Assembly (NCBI GenBank): GCA_023678885.1
Contig: CM042982.1
Location: 11,780,001-11,844,000, forward strand
DNA from: Pogostemon cablin
Lineage: Eukaryota > Streptophyta > Magnoliopsida > Lamiales > Lamiaceae
Reading direction: 5' to 3'
Length of the DNA: 64,000 nucleotides
In this document: positions 44,612-56,862 of the stretch, piece after piece
Layout: every line of letters begins with the position of its first letter
Numbering within the stretch: the first letter of the stretch is position 1
Position numbers and translations under genes: made by a program
Notes under the pieces: model-generated
What the model was told of the DNA's origin: nothing
The model's database searches: none
The model's input: only the letters and a program-made list of their open reading frames with translations

Positions 44612-46382
44612 TGTTGAGAGTGAAAATAAACGTGTTTTAGTGTCCAATTTAACACCTTTCTGATGGGAATTGATATTATATATTAGCACAAGTGTCTTAT
44701 ATTTGATATATTTGAGAAAAAGGTACACTTGAGGTGTTTTATTGTGTTTTAGATGGAAAAATAATAAAAGTGCAAAGTTGGAGAAAATGTGCAACTTGTG
44801 TAAGAATGCTGAAAAACCTACATCCAAATTGTGTAATTTTTTTGTATTTTTGTGGATCTTTGAACTAGAAGTGTGATATATAGTTGAAAAGTCACAGAAG
44901 AGAGGATCGTTTAGACGTAAAGAACATCTCAATCGGAATTCAAACGAGAAAGTTATGATCAAAATGGTGACATCGCGCAAGCTGTTTCTACTCAGCACGA
45001 CTGTTTCACTTTACATGACTTGTTACATCTCCAAATGTTAGACCTTTGGTGATATCTTTATATGGATAGAAATCCTGGGAAAAGAGGATCGCGTGAGCTC
45101 AAGAATCACTAAAATCAGAGTTTGGACGATGAAGTTATGCTCAAAATTACATAATCCTATTTCTTGGAGCACAATTAATCTCCTTATCACATAATCCTTC
45201 ATGATTCACCCATATCTTTTATTTTCTTATTTAATTCCATTCTCACACCTACATATATTTGACATCATTATTCATGTGAGGAACAACACAACACAATCAT
45301 TCTACACCCCACAAGGGGGATCACCCCCAACCATCATTCACATCCTTTCCTCCATCCATCCATCACTTTGAAGATTCGTCTGTGGAATCAAGAAGAGAAC
45401 CAAGTGGAGGATTCAAGATGGAGAAGGACGTGACGACATCCACATCTAGGGTTTTATTCGTTTCCTGATTTATCTTGTATTTTCCAGACATCCGGGTAAG
45501 ATCTATCCAACACCCACGATTGTTCTTCGTAACATCATGGGCTAGAGCCTTTTTGGTAGAACTAGGATTGTTAAGGTTTTTACCAATTAATTGAACTTTC
45601 GTGTGTAAACTCCATACAATACTACTTGTGGATTTATTTTATATATGATTGTGCTTTCTTAATCCATATTCATGGTCATTTTGTGCATCTTCAATTGGTA
45701 TATAGAGTCTGAATATATATCTTGGTTGTAGATTGAGTGTGTTCACCGCTGAACAGGATTCCATGTTATGATTCTAAGTGAGGGGACTCCGAAGCTTCAT
45801 TAGAACTATGATATGTGAATGTTTATTAATTGAACTGAATTTGGGTTAGTAAGCAGGATAAATAGGGTAATTTTATAGTACCTATAAAAAAAAGATCATA
45901 TCGTGTTAGATTCCAAACGTGAGAAATAATTGATACTGATAGTACCTAGAAAGAGGGGATGAAATTATATCTCTTGCTCCAAGGTTATTCACACGTGTTA
46001 CACGCATATTTACGTGTGTCTATAGAGTAGATTTGCATGGTTTAGTGATATATCCATAGTCCACAAGGCAGAATCGGCCTGCACTTGAGAGCGAAGTTAA
46101 GTAGTAAAACTGGATTACCCTAGAGCTACCTATTCTCCTACTTGATCCACTTTCATATTCTTCTAGTGTTATTTTATTTTATTTGTTATTTAATTTTAGT
46201 ATTTTAGTTGATAATTAATTCCACAACTCTTATTGCCTTTTATCTTAATTAATTTAGATAATAATTAAATTGATAATACGCCATCCTTTGGGTTTGATAT
46301 TTAACTTGGTCGCTTGCTTAAACTGCAACTGATATTCTTAATACTTGGGGATTAATATTGCATGTAATGAAAACACGTATCA
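44612..46382 (+). mobile_element. Solo LTR of an Athila-like Ty3/gypsy family (1771 bp)
   Basis: It runs from TGTTGAGAGTGAAAATAAAC to AACACGTATCA and is flanked by an exact 5-bp duplication CCATG (44607-44611 and 46383-46387). No internal domain is present, so it is a solo LTR left by LTR-LTR recombination. Its first ~200 bp match the LTR start at 55546 that follows an Athila-type gag, which gives the family. It contains two copies of the ~70-bp AGAGGATCG module (about 44895-44965 and 45080-45145). Confidence 0.88.
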
Positions 46383-48836
46383 CCATGGCGCTAGGGTTTC
46401 GGAGAAACACCCATAGCGGATGACGTTTGTTGCTGACGCTGATTCATACAGATCATGTTCATGGCTGAATCCTGACTGCTGCAATATCATTCCAGATGGC
46501 ATCGAAATCAGGAACAGGTGAGATGGCAATGGCGAGATGGAAACAAGTTTCCTCGGAGGCAGGATAGCAGCTGGTCAACGTGAAGTTGACGGAACATCTT
46601 GGTTGTCATCCTGACAATGTGTAACAGGCGGCAAGCAGCTTCGTCTTTGCTGAATGGTGGCAGAGTCATGCAACGATAAAGCTGCTGGTGGCAACTGGTT
46701 ACGATGTAGGCGGCTTCCAGGAGAATCTGCAGTGAAGTTCCGATAGGGTCTTCATGATTTTTGGTCAATTCCGAGCGAGCCTACAGAGTCTCTAAGCATG
46801 TGAACGTCCATGTTATAGTTTCGATCGAGTCTGGAGTTGATTAGGGTGAGTCAACGGTGGTTTCAAGTCAAAGGGAGAACTCGAGCGGATCTGCTATTTT
46901 TCCAGTTAGGTCGTCATGGTGGCTGGCACGGGTCTGCGTGTTGGCCGACCAATTTGGTGAGATGGATACACAGGAACTGTTGCTACAAGCAGCGAGAGTC
47001 AAGTCCTGGCCAGCAACAGCTGCACGGTTGGCTAGTGCCAAGTGGCGCTAAAGAACCAGCCACAGTGGTCGACTTCTGCAGCACTATGGCTGGCAGCTAC
47101 TGTTGTTGTTGCCGAATGATAGAACTCGGTGGAGTTGATAGTCGGAGCTGATAAGCTACTGGGCATTGATGAGCCGCTGGACTATCAAGTCGGCGCCGAT
47201 TGCATGAGGGTGTCGCCTGAACGTGGTCTGTAAAGCTCACTGGTGGCACAACCTTGCTGTACAATCGACGAATGAAGATGGCTAAACCACTCTTCGAAGT
47301 TTACTGTGGCTACCGATGGTGGTGATCATTGCGAGCAGCACGACCTGCCAGAGAGGGTGGCACGAATGGTACAACAATGAAGGACGCCTTGGCAGTGTGG
47401 TCGGCACGATCAGTTACCGGCAGATATCATAAGCAACGTGAGTTGTCTTGCTGGCGGGCGAGAAAACTTGGCGCACGATCTTTCAGGCATGTTGTGGGTA
47501 GTTGTTGGGCTGCACGGGAGTGGCATGACTCGTGCAAGGATTGGCACGAGTCGTGCCATAGTGTAGTGTGGTAAACGGACTCATTTTCGCTCGTAACGTG
47601 CAAGTCAAGGTGGTGAAACGCATCGGGAATGCGGTGGAGCAGGCCGCGGGCAAGAAATCTGGTGGAAAATTTATGAAGACCGACTTCCAATTTTCAAATT
47701 AGGTTTTTGGGCACTGCCACGAACCCGGCGACCTGATCAGGCAGGTCGATTCCTACAACCTCATCGGGGAAGTCGAACCCCGCATAGTTGCAGTTGCCCG
47801 CATTTGTGCTTAGAGGCGAACAATCGAATTCGCTGATATATAATTGTTATAATTTATTTAATTAATTGATTATTTTTATATATATTATGCATGATTTTCT
47901 GTGATTTACTGCCTTATATGCTGTAATAGGAGCATGCTAGGTTGTGTATTTTATTTCGAATATTATATGCATGCAAAAACTCTCCGTGTTAAATAACTAA
48001 GTGGGAGAGGGGATAGGTAATAAATTCTCGCGGCCTCCATTATTGGTTTGTAATTGATGTGAGTAAACTTGCGTGTTGGCAATAGGCCTTCCTTCCTAAT
48101 GGATGAGTTTATTCACCGATCACTGGTACGGACTTCATTAAATAATTATTGTTTGTAATGTTACACATTAACTTGCGTGTTGGCATAGACCTTCCTCCCT
48201 AACGGATGAGTTTATGTGAGGTTTACTGGTACAAATATATAATTGATGATTGTAGGAAGTTATCCAAGCGCGTGTGTACTTCTCCAACTGTAAGGCACAC
48301 AAGCTCACACAATGGATTTGGGATCAAATATTGGTGTACACTTAGGTGCAAATAATAAGTATCCTCCCTAACGGAGTCACTGCTGTTATTTGCATGGCTA
48401 AAGAGGAACCGACTATTAATTATTTTGTCATGAAGTTAGGTTGACAAATGAAATTAATGGGTAAAATCTTCTCTTGTAAATGTTTAGGTTTGTAAACGTC
48501 CACACTAACGTGGCTTGCAGACTCACGGTGCTTGAGATGTCGGTGAATTTTATTTTTATATTGTTTTGAGGGAATCAATATAAATAGATAAATTCAAAGA
48601 TTTGATCGGTGTATTTATTTATGATTCTTTGATTTTTCAAATAGTTTTATCTTGCTTATTGTTTACTAAAAGAAAAAATATTTATTTTTCCAAAATTAGA
48701 TGATTAGAAAAGAATCTTGTATTTAATCCTTACTACTTGAGAAAATATAAATATGTGTTCTCACTAAGGATGTCATATGATGCATATTAAAGTCTCTAGT
48801 GGAGATGAGAGGTTCATAGAAATATTATAAGTTGTT
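46383..48836 (+). other. Leader of copia copy 3 after the solo LTR
   Basis: GC-rich to ~47820, then AT-rich, in parallel with copy 1's leader. It contains the hairpin GGCATGACTCGTGC/GCACGAGTCGTGCC (47522-47535 with 47544-47557, one mismatch). It also holds a two-copy direct repeat at about 48065-48240 (ACTTGCGTGTTGGCA..., then GATGAGTTTAT..., then ACTGGTAC). The open frames here are not conserved between copies, and no gene is supported. Confidence 0.6.
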
Positions 48837-50580
48837 CTAAAGGAAGTGAGAGAGAAAACACAAAGTATTAGTACCAATTGTACAAGAGAAAATACTACAA
48901 GGTAAATTGCAGCGCGTGTCACATCTGATACACAATTGCATGTAGTGTCTTTTCGTAGTGGGAGGGTTGTTCTACAACCGGATACATTTATATTTTGGGA
49001 GAATCGTGAGACTTGGTCCTTAGTACACATGGAATTAACCCATGGATACGATGAAGTACTACAAGATCAAAATGCGGAATCTTAGTAAAAAGTAATGATT
49101 TCTGGAATAGGATCTATGGATTCTAAATCAAGTCTAGGAGCTTGTATGACCACTAAATGGAGTAAGAAGCCATTAGAAGTGGCCATACGAAATAAAATAG
49201 GGTCATACAATAAGGTGAAAACCTTGGAAGCAAAGCTTATTGCGAAAAGGTATACTCAGAAAGAAAGGGTTCGATTATAAGGAAACTTTTTCGTCGGTAG
49301 TTATGCCTATGTTGATCCAGATTCTTTTATCTATTGCTAATCATATTGATTATGAGGAATAGCAAATAGATGTCAAGACATCTTTCCTGATTGGAAGTCT
49401 TGAGGAAAACATCTATGTGAAGCAACTAGAGTGATTCATTACAAAGGGCTAAGAGTATTTTGACAGTAAGCTTAAAAGTGTCAATCGATGGACCAAAGCA
49501 AGCTTCAAGATCATGAAAAATCCATTTTGATAAAGAATCCAAGCATATGGATTTATTCAATGTGCGGACGTGTCTTGTGTATTGAAAAGAGTGACAGAAA
49601 TGTGGTGGTATTTCTTGTATTGTACGTAGATGATATATTACTCATTGGAGATAATGAAAGAGTATTATCGGGCGTATGAATATGGTTGATAAAGTACTAT
49701 AAAATGAAGGACTTAAGAGAAGAAAAATATATCCTTTTGATCACGGTAATACGGATCACAAGAAATGATGTTTTGCTTATCTCAAGTTTCATGAAATTAT
49801 ACAATCCTTACTCGTTTTAGCATGTGACTTTATCTAAGAAAATGTGTCTTGACACAAAAGAAGATAAAGGAGATGAAAGTGGATCTTTATGCTTCGGCGA
49901 ATAAGGAAGCTTAATCTAAAGAATGCTATGCACGAGATCAGATATCTGCTTTGCCAAAGGCATGGTCAGTGAGTATCAAAGTAACCCAAAACAAGAATGA
50001 TGAACTGTGGTAAGACATATACTTATGTATCTAAAAATGACCAGAAATTATATGTGGACTTACCGAACAGATTCACAGCTTCTTATGGGTTACATGGATT
50101 CAAATTTTATAAATCAGATAGGGACGGAAGTAAATCCACCTCAAAGGTTATATGTTTAATTTTAGTAAGTAGAGTCATAAAATGGAAGAGTGTTATATAG
50201 AAATATATTGGACTCCACCATGGAAATATGATAAATTGGAGCCTCTGAGGCGGCCAAAGTATTTATATGACTCTAAAAATTTCATGATAGATTTTGAAGT
50301 GTTTCTAATTTTGCCCAAGGCTATCACTATTTATTGTGATAATAATGGTGTAGTTGCAAACTTAAAGAATCACGAGCCCATAAGCAATTAAACACATGGA
50401 GAGCGAGTACCACCTATTATGAGAAATCGTATGAAGAGGGGAAGGTTGTTGTCGCCTAGATTGCATCGAATGATAACCTAATAAATCCTTTTATAAGGAC
50501 TTTAAAGCAAAAGCATATGATAGTCGTGTAGTGGGAGTGTGAATCAGAGGTATGGCAGAAGACATGACAACATAGTCTTT
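48837..50580 (+). pseudogene. Copia reverse transcriptase and RNase H relic (copy 3)
   Basis: After the deletion point, the order follows copy 1's post-integrase region. RT pieces include a VDVKT-like region near 49370. The catalytic block NVVVFLVLYVDDILLIGDNERVL (49488-49679) has YVDD intact. Then come TYTYVSKNDQKLYVDL (49997-50200) and RNase H YCDNNGVVANLK (50182-50391). Stops and frameshifts are frequent. Confidence 0.85.
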
Positions 50581-50597
50581 AAGTATAAGTGGGAGAT

Positions 50598-51991
50598 TGT
50601 TGGATTGTATACTAAAAGTCTAGCTTTTTGTATGAACAATGTTATAAAAATTTAATTAAAATGAGAATCACATGATAAAATGATTGCGTCTTATAATTTA
50701 TTTATATGTACGATGCAATAGTCCACTTACTTTATACTATAGATAATATGTTGTGCGATAACACGCGGAAGATCATATTATTGATTTCTTTATAAAGTAT
50801 AAACAGATACTCAAAATCAAGATAGACGTGGACTCTCTATCGGTATGTTGTAGTGTGATTTGGTATTAGTTTGTCTTGACTATAGAATCACATTAATGCA
50901 CTTCGTGTGTATTGAGCAGGACTGCTTGAGATCGTTCGATTTATACTGACTATATAGGAGAACTTGATCTCTATTATTATGAATGTTCGTGCTCTTAATC
51001 CCTATACAATAGCCTCAACACGTATGGAAGTATGAATTTCTTTGATTCATCAATGGGTGAGATTTACAAGTTATTAAATCAATAAACTCAATGAGTTGGG
51101 AAATAGTACTGTCTCTATGATGTGATATTGATTGTAGAAGGAATTCGTGTCAGAAATAGGTTTATGATGTCCCCTTGAGGAGCTCATAAGGATTATCTAG
51201 TAAATCCTACAGGTGGATTTATTCCGGTATGATAATGAGGTTGAGTGGTACTACTCTTGGATGAGATATTAATTAATGGAGTTGTTAGTAACTTAATTAA
51301 TTAATGGGCATTGTATATCTTAAACATGGGGAGACTAACGGGCTCATAATAAGAAGGAGTCCATAACGTAATTGTGGGATTAGAACGGTAGTGTAGTAAT
51401 AATATTTTAGTGGTATATATTATTATTATTATTAGACTTAAGTATAAGCTTTGGGCTAAGCTTGGATACTTAAGCCCAATGGATGCCCAACTCTAATTTC
51501 TCCTCCTGGTCCCTGCTGTATCCCATATATAAGTCATCTCCACTGTCTGGAAACCCTAATCAATTTAACATGCCTAACACTGAGAGGAGGGTGAGGGAAC
51601 AACAGATTGAGAAGATCTCGAAGATTGTCGCTCATACGACGTCGAGATTGGACTTGGGAATACAGCAGAAGATCGGAAGGTTGTTTGCTGCTGCTGTTTG
51701 TCAACTTCCATGATTTTTATAAAATTGTGTAGAAGTTAGAACTGGACGTATGATATACTGTTGGAAAGCCACTGAAGAGGGATCGTCGTGGCATGTAAAT
51801 CACTCGAATCGGAGATCAGATGAGGAAGTTATGGCCAAAAAAATGAGGCTGCACAGGCTGCCAGGGAGAATCCATCTTCTTCAATATACCCTGGTGAAAG
51901 GTAATATGTTTCTTTGATTTCTTGCTTCCGATGAATTTGAAACGTATGAAACCCTAACGGTTCACGTTAACCAAATGATCGAACGTCAACA
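50598..51991 (+). repeat. 3' LTR of copia copy 3 (1394 bp)
   Basis: It is preceded by the purine tract AAGTATAAGTGGGAGAT, starts TGTTGGATTGTATACTAAAA and ends GAACGTCAACA. It includes the extra module (about 51720-51865). This is the only full-length LTR of the module-bearing variant in the window. Confidence 0.92.
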
Positions 51992-52019
51992 ACTTTCACG
52001 AACTATATGATTGGTAACA

Positions 52020-53640
52020 TGGGGTTGATAGGAGCTAGGGGAAGATGATGATTTTGAGATACATCCCTCTCTTATTAACATGGTAGAGAAGAATCCCTTT
52101 TCGGAGGTCTTTTAAAAAATCCATATCACCATCCCAGAAGATTCCTTGGTTATGCAAACAATCAAAAGGGTGTTGGAGCTAATGATCATGCTAGGCGGAT
52201 CACCCTATTCAAGTTCTCTTTAATTGATAGAGTAGAAGATTCGTATGAGACTCTTGATGCCACAGATTGCACTACATGGGACCAACTGCAGCATAAGTTT
52301 TTGGAGAGATACATGTCACCCTCAAGGATCATAAGAATGAGGCAAGAGATCACCTAATTTGTTATGAATCAGGGTGAAAAATTTCATGAGGCGTGGTATA
52401 GGTTTAAAGATATTCTCAGGAGGTGTCCACAACATGGGATGTCTAAAGCTCGATATATAAGCATATTTTAATATAGAGTGGATTGTGAGTCGCGTATTCT
52501 TATTGATGCATCATCTGGTGGAGCGCTTTTATCTAAGACAGCACTTGAAGTAGAAAAGTTGTTTGAAGACATCTCTATGAATTCACGTGACTGGCCTACG
52601 AAAAGAGTAAGAGGCACCTATGTACTTGGCAAGGTGGCACATGTTGAGCATCAAGTGGTGAATTCTAATAGGGATGATGAGATCGTCTCTAGTCTAGCTA
52701 ACATTAACATGCTACTAGAATTCCAGCAGAGGCAGGTTACAGAGTTGACACAAAGGGGGTCTAGTCTGCAACAGCAAGAAGTAAAGGCTAGTGTTGAATA
52801 TACCTACAATCGATACATGGCTAAGAATGATGCAAGAGTTGATTGTCTTGAGGCTACTACGAATGCTAATCATGCGGATTTATCAAGCAGCTGAAGGAGC
52901 TTACTCTGATGATGAGGCAGATGGCCGAGAATGTGAATCAATTGACGCAGACGTTGGAGAAAAGAAAGTTCTCATCTCAAGGCATAATGAATCCGAAAGA
53001 GTGTGAAGCCATCACTTTGAGGTCCAGAATGCAGTATGAGGGACCGATGATGCCAAAAGCAAATTTTAGAGCTTCGAGAAGCTGCTTTGACCCCGGTTCA
53101 ATCAAGACCCTTGGTCAAACCATCTCTCACAAGTCAAACCAAGCACCTGGGAACATTCTGGAGATTGCCGATGGCTAGTTCAACCTCGGATCGACCAAGA
53201 TCTTGGTCAAACCAGCTCCTAAGATAGTCGAATAGAAAGCCACGGAAGAGAGGATCATTTTTGTGCAAGAATCGCTTCAATCGGAGATCGGATGTGAAAT
53301 TTATGCTCGAAATCATGAGACTACGCAGTCACTCCCAAGAGAGTCGTTCGACCAGCTGTTTGAGTCGAACAATCAAGCAATGAAGATGCCCATGGAGACT
53401 CAATTGTGCAAGAGCATAGATATGGTTTCTAACTTGTTTAATCTTGATTTTACTAAGAAAGATGATTCTGAATTTAAGTGGAAGATTGATAAGGAGGTGT
53501 CTAGACAACCATGGGAGGAAGGTAATTCCAAGGATCATATTTTTGTGACCAAGAAAGGTGAGGTGTTGAGTGTAGACAAGAAGAGGGAAAGAAAGTACTT
53601 GAAGGTGAGGATGCAAGAAGACCGCCCTCTGATTAAGTAG
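52020..53640 (+). pseudogene. Athila-type Ty3/gypsy gag
   Basis: Plus-strand blocks in order: INMVEKNPFSEVF (~52075), TLFKFSLIDRVEDSYETLDA (~52200), TTWDQLQHKFLERYMSPSRI (~52270), NQGEKFHEAWYRFKDILRRC (~52370). Then comes the 52478-52894 frame with LIDASSGGALLSKT and the MNSRDWP block. This is the order seen in Athila gag proteins. A frameshift follows, then 52909-53178 and 53263-53640. The last frame (125 codons) includes an in-frame copy of the ~70-bp module and ends in a Lys/Arg-rich tail at a TAG. Several stops are present. No protease, RT or integrase follows before the 3' LTR. Confidence 0.85.
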
Positions 53641-55545
53641 TCTACAAGGATGCATACCTTCGTGACTCTCCGACGTTAAACATGAATGCATGTTGGGGTT
53701 TCCCTTCCGTTTTATTGCTTTATTTCTTTTCTGTGAGTGAGTTGCTATTATATTTAAGGTGCGAACGCCTAGGCAATTACATCTCTTTAAACTTAGTTTC
53801 GACTTGCGTTTTTACTAAGTTTGGGGGGATGTGATGTACTTATCTCGTCTTATGAACACCGAGGGTATAATTTTTTCTTTTGTTGGTTGTTTATTTGTTA
53901 GGGGATTGATTTTTTGCGGCATATTAATATTTTAACTGGTGTTGGTATGTCGATTTTTTGTAACTTACCTAATGTTTAGTGTGTTGTGTTGGTGTTTCTA
54001 ATGTGTGGAGTCGATTATAGAGTCAATTGAGTTTTTTTTAGAGTTTTCCTATTTTATTATTAATGAATAGTGTAATAATGATGTGTGCTTGAGTTTTGAT
54101 GATAGAAAAAGATAACTAGGTGGCAAGACGAGTTCTACATTGAAGCTTTGACCTTATCGAGTTGAACAACTCGAGGAGCTCGTGCATACTTTGAAGTAAA
54201 ATCAAGTGCCCAGTTCCCTTATTTAATTTTTATGTGTACTTTTAATTCATAGGAGTAGAAGGATTGAGTTTATGGTTGTGATCCATGTGAGCTTATATTT
54301 TTAAATTGTGCATGAAATTCATATGCTCTTGAAATTGATGAAGGAAGTGTACTTGAGTTATGTTGTTGTACGAAGTTCTATGTGTACTTATGGGATATTA
54401 CTTACCATGAAATGTGCTCTGTTACATGTTAAAAACCCATGTGAGATTTTGAGCCTCGTTGATCATGTTACATAATCACATGATATTTCTTTTCTGGTGA
54501 GTATCGTTCTTGTGTATTTTTTCTAGAACTTACCTCTTGTCTTACTTGAAACTACATGTGTGTTAGATGATGGGAAATGATCTAAGGTCATCCTTGAATT
54601 TATGAGTCACTTAGCCAAATAATTCTCTACTGAATGATGTTTATCCGTAGTTAGCCCCGTAGAGCCTAAAAACCTTATTCTTTGGCAGCCTACGAGAAAT
54701 AACCATTTTGAGCATTTGAATTTTTTTTAGCCTTGATTGTCCTTCTAGAAGAGAATTAATGGCTTTTCAAAGTGTCTTGATGAAGTTCTGTAATAATTTG
54801 GGAATGAATGAAATTGGTGTTGAAACAGTGATTGAGCTTGAAAATGCATCTAAGGAGAATCATGGAATAGTGCTTAAATCTAGTACTCCATTGAATAAAA
54901 TACCTTAGGGTAGTGCTTAAATCTAGTACCCTTTGGAAGATGCGCGAGGTAGTGCCCGAAACTGGTACCTTAAGAGAAAATAAAGGAGGAAAAAAATGAG
55001 AAGGAAAAAAATATTGAGTTTGAAAAAAAAGTGAAAGAGTTGAGGAGGATGTTCTGCTTAATTGAAGTGAAGAGGAAGAATAAAAGATCATGATGGAATG
55101 CGTACTTGATTGATCCGAGTTTTGAGTCACTTATCCATATATTTCATACCTTAACCAAAGAGCCAACATTTCATCCAAAAGAAAAGTTCTTTTAGATCCA
55201 TTGTCGAATCATACTTTTAGTGGTGGAGAGTTTGAGACATTTGGCAAGCTTATCGTTACACATACACTTGAATTGAATCTGAGCGTAAACATCATAATCT
55301 ATAAGTGTACATCTTTTACACGAGAGAACATATGAATGGAGCATTTGAATTGGTAGTGATTGTCTTATCTTGTATTCTATGGATTGATTATTACATGTAA
55401 TGAGAGTTGCATGACCTAAGTTGAGGCAATTACATGTGAATGGGGTATTTGTCATAGTCCTTATTTTCCCACTAATTTTCCTACTCTCTTTCTCTTTATT
55501 TTTATTTTGTTGCCTCGGGACGAGCAACGGGTAAGTTTAGGAGAT
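53641..55545 (+). other. Non-coding 3' region of the Athila-like element
   Basis: It contains TACTAAGTTTGGGGGGATGTG (~53813-53833) and, immediately before the LTR, CGAGCAACGGGTAAGTTTAGGAGAT. Both are typical of the post-coding part and purine tract of this lineage. No envelope-like or pol frame is recognisable; the minus-strand open frames at 54756-55527 are not supported. Confidence 0.55.
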
Positions 55546-55790
55546 TGATAAGAGTGAAAATAAGCGTGTTTTAGTATTCAATTTAACATCTTTTCTATGG
55601 GAATTGTTGTTATATATTAGCACAAGTGTCTTATATTTGATATATGTGAGAAAAATGTGTGTTTGAGGTGTTTTATTGTATTTTAGGTGGAAAAATGATC
55701 AAAAGTGCAAAGTTTGAAAAAATGAGTAACTTGTGCAAGAATGCTGAAAACGCACGTCCAACTTGTGTAATTTTTCTGTGTTCGTATGGG
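55546..55790 (+). repeat. Truncated 3' LTR of the Athila-like element
   Basis: It starts TGATAAGAGTGAAAATAAGC after the purine tract and parallels the first ~200 bp of the solo LTR at 44612. It breaks off near 55790, before the point where the solo LTR has its first module copy. Confidence 0.85.
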
Positions 55791-56780
55791 ACCAAACAAG
55801 ATGAAATATCTAATGAGCCATAGTTAGATAAATCCAATAAAAAACAAGGGATAACATAATTGAATAAAAGTGTTAGCCATCACGAAGTATATTGTGTTGT
55901 TGACAGAAATATAGAAGTTCTAAGTTTGTCCGTGGGAAAATTTCTTGCCTAATAAATAAAAAGGAAGAAATAATTAGAGATGTCTCAAGTGACAATTGTA
56001 CTCAAAACGACATCTTAAACTATCAACACCTAAATCAGGAAAAATAATTTTCCAATTATTTTTCACCAAGGGTCATGTCAGATTGAGATCCTAAAACACA
56101 AAAATAAAATCTGAAAAGTCGACATCTTTCATCAAAATAAAATATTCCAAAGAAAGGGATATTCACTTATTTTGATCAGTTTCTCAAACCCCCACATTCA
56201 CTCTTTAATGTAGAGAAAATTAAGAAAAAAACACCCATATGTTATCCATTAGGAGGATATCAATTGGAGTGACATACTATAATTGTATGACACTAGATCC
56301 TTAAATTCTTAAGCCACAAATGGCATCAGTCTTATTAGACAAAAAACTTCAATCATAAAGTGATTAGGATTGGCATTTAAAGGACTATTGCCACGTTCAA
56401 GATAAAATGAGTACCAACAGTTTATCTCACCTTGGGAGATGCAGAAGATACACATGCTTATGGAATTCAAACAGTACATCTCACACTACGACAAATAGTT
56501 TGATGTTTAGTCCACTGGACAGAAATACTATACATATAACCCATACATACATATATCTGATAAGTGAGAGGTTTTATACCTCCATTTACAATGAAGTTCA
56601 TCAGGTGGAAAACTTTTTGAGTGATCCATCCATACTCAGGCACCTTAAGTTCAATTCTCATCAATTGAAACTGAAAATTAAATTCAACTCAGTTTAGGGA
56701 CTGATGTTGAATGCAATAAAGCCCTCAACTTTCACATGCAATCATCCTCGCATTACATAACAACAAAAGATAAACATAAG

Positions 56781-56862
<82 letters not shown>

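Larger units (their letters stand above)
43199..51991 (+). mobile_element. Copia family, copy 3 (plus strand, contains a solo LTR)
   Basis: 5' LTR 43199-44346 (first ~233 bp missing), PBS TGGTATCAGAGC at 44349-44360, leader interrupted by a foreign solo LTR (44612-46382), leader continuing to ~48600, RT and RNase H relic to ~50560, purine tract and complete 3' LTR 50598-51991. Gag, protease and most of integrase are deleted. Sequence passes from the leader and a gag edge near 48837 straight into the post-integrase region. Confidence 0.88.

Noticed and set aside
46508..47690. Open frames such as 46837-47151 and 47329-47574
   Set aside because: Same situation: leader of copia copy 3, no motifs, and no conservation with copy 1 as protein.
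54756..55527. Minus-strand frames considered as an envelope-like gene of the Athila-type element
   Set aside because: They are on the strand opposite to gag, and show no signal peptide or membrane segment at the expected positions.
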